Positions 12,763 through 13,690 of a stretch of DNA of 13,690 nucleotides are shown one piece after another. Position numbers and translations under genes: made by a program. Below the pieces are notes generated by a model that saw only the letters and a list, made by a program, of their open reading frames with translations, had not been told where the DNA came from and ran no database searches. Within the stretch, counting starts at the first letter, position 1. Every line of letters starts with the position of its first letter. The DNA lies in assembly GCA_015486775.1 (NCBI GenBank), contig WFRA01000205.1, positions 1 through 13,690 of the forward strand, given 5' to 3'. This DNA is from Kiritimatiellales bacterium. GTDB taxonomy: Bacteria > Verrucomicrobiota > Kiritimatiellia > Kiritimatiellales > Pontiellaceae.

Positions 12763-13688
12763 AGCGCGGATTCTTATTGATGAACACAGGGTCGCCCGAC
12801 GCACCGACGAAAGAGGCGGTGCGCCGCTATCTTGGGGCGTTTCTGATGGATTCGCACGTGATCGACCTGCCGTGGCCGCTACGCGCCCTGCTGGTGCATG
12901 GAATCATCCTGCCGCGCCGCCCGGCGGAATCGGCAAAAAAATACCGCGCCATCTGGACACCCGATGGCTCGCCCCTGGTTCGCCACAGCACCGAGCTGGC
13001 CAAGCAGCTCGATGTTGAAATTGGCATGGCCTATGGCCAACCCTCCTTCAGGGAAGCCGTCGATCGGCTGATCGATTCTGGTGCCGACGAAATCGCCCTG
13101 CTGCCGCTCTTTCCGCACAGCGCCATGGCCACCACCGGCTCGTGCATCGCCAACGTGAAGAAGGCGCTTCGGGGACGGGCGGCGCTGCGCGTCGTTCCGC
13201 CTTTTTTCAACCACCCTGCCTTTGTCCAGCCGCTGGCGGAATCGCTGAAAAACAGGGAGGAGCATATTCTTTTCAGCTACCACGGGCTCCCGCTCCGACA
13301 TCTGGAAAAATCGGGGGCACCCGACTACCGCGTCCAATGCCTGGAAACCACCCGGGCCATCGCGGCGGCGGCCGGGCTGCCGGAGGAGCGATATTCCGTC
13401 GCGTTCCACTCGCGCATGGGTCGCGCAAAATGGCTGAAGCCCTACACCGAAGAGATGCTCGAAAAACTTCCAGCCCTCGGAATAAAACAGCTCGCGGTCA
13501 TCTGCCCCTCCTTCTTCTGCGACTGCCTCGAAACGCTCGAAGAGATCGGGATGCGCGGGCGGGAAACCTTCCTCGCCGCGGGCGGCGAATCCTTCCGGCT
13601 GATCCCCTGCCTCAACGCCTCCCCCGCCGCCGTCCAGTGCCTGGAAGAACTGATGGCCACCGCCGACCACTGGCCGCTTGAGCTGTGA
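12759..13688 (+). CDS. hemH: Ferrochelatase
   Basis: HemH inserts Fe2+ into protoporphyrin IX, the last step of haem synthesis. The 309-residue product opens GFLLMNTGSPDAPTKEAVRRYL, then FLMDSHVIDLP, ILPRRPAESAKKYRAIW and GSPLVRHS, which follows the E. coli HemH pattern closely (320 residues there). The catalytic/metal region is visible as LFSYHGLPLRHL (171-182, H175), FHSRMGRAKWLKPYTEEML (216-234) and CPSFFCDCLETLEEIG (249-264, acidic E261/E262). The last block carries three cysteines (249, 254, 256), where E. coli has two in CPGFAADCLETLEEI. There is no hydrophobic C-terminal anchor. The start sits inside the hemG stop (ATGA), so the pair is co-translated. The TGA at 13686-13688 is complete, two bases before the window ends. 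Three one-mismatch motif copies lie at 13332, 13468 and 13632. Confidence 0.95.
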   Translation: MKRGFLLMNTGSPDAPTKEAVRRYLGAFLMDSHVIDLPWPLRALLVHGIILPRRPAESAKKYRAIWTPDGSPLVRHSTELAKQLDVEIGMAYGQPSFREAVDRLIDSGADEIALLPLFPHSAMATTGSCIANVKKALRGRAALRVVPPFFNHPAFVQPLAESLKNREEHILFSYHGLPLRHLEKSGAPDYRVQCLETTRAIAAAAGLPEERYSVAFHSRMGRAKWLKPYTEEMLEKLPALGIKQLAVICPSFFCDCLETLEEIGMRGRETFLAAGGESFRLIPCLNASPAAVQCLEELMATADHWPLEL

Positions 13689-13690
13689 GC

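Overview
The window is bacterial chromosome, about 60% GC by eye, with all genes on the + strand. It reads like a member of the PVC group (Verrucomicrobiota/Kiritimatiellota-like). That placement is an inference from gene content, a lysA-dapA-dapB cluster, a LacI-type regulator, a CpXC protein and the style of the interspersed repeats; no marker gene settles it. There are 14 protein genes. Thirteen are complete and one is cut by the left edge. I see no rRNA, tRNA, CRISPR array or transposase.

Layout. 1-198: 3' end of an MscS-type mechanosensitive channel, then a terminator. 462-896: a two-CBS-domain protein with its own terminator. 1017-1871: a PHP-domain phosphoesterase. 1953-3047: a LacI-family repressor with a candidate auto-operator. 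3233-5483: an apparent operon of a degenerate NYN/PIN-like protein with an Arg/Gly-rich tail, a HAD phosphatase and an SrkA-like kinase. 5489-5604: heptamer repeats in two opposed blocks. 5618-6310: a CpXC zinc-ribbon protein. 6342-6435: further interspersed-repeat-like DNA. 6574-9542: the lysine/diaminopimelate cluster lysA-dapA-dapB. 9594-11335: a distinctly AT-richer two-gene cassette, an OLD/AAA_15-like ATPase followed by a TOPRIM-like DUF3226 protein. 11428-13688: the last steps of haem synthesis, hemG(hemY)-hemH.

How the genes fit together. LysA, DapA and DapB make diaminopimelate and lysine for peptidoglycan and protein; the aminotransferase step is not in the window. The HemY-type oxidase and ferrochelatase complete haem. 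The ATPase/TOPRIM pair sits between these two housekeeping operons. Its base composition differs from theirs and its two-gene architecture resembles split OLD/PARIS-type anti-phage modules. It is the best candidate here for a little-described system.

The strongest unexplained signal is not a gene. A palindromic bipartite DNA motif, TTCCA-N5-TGGAA, occurs six times perfectly and eleven more times with one mismatch. About 0.01 perfect copies would be expected by chance. It lies both between and inside genes, in all three codon phases, so it appears to be selected as DNA rather than as protein.
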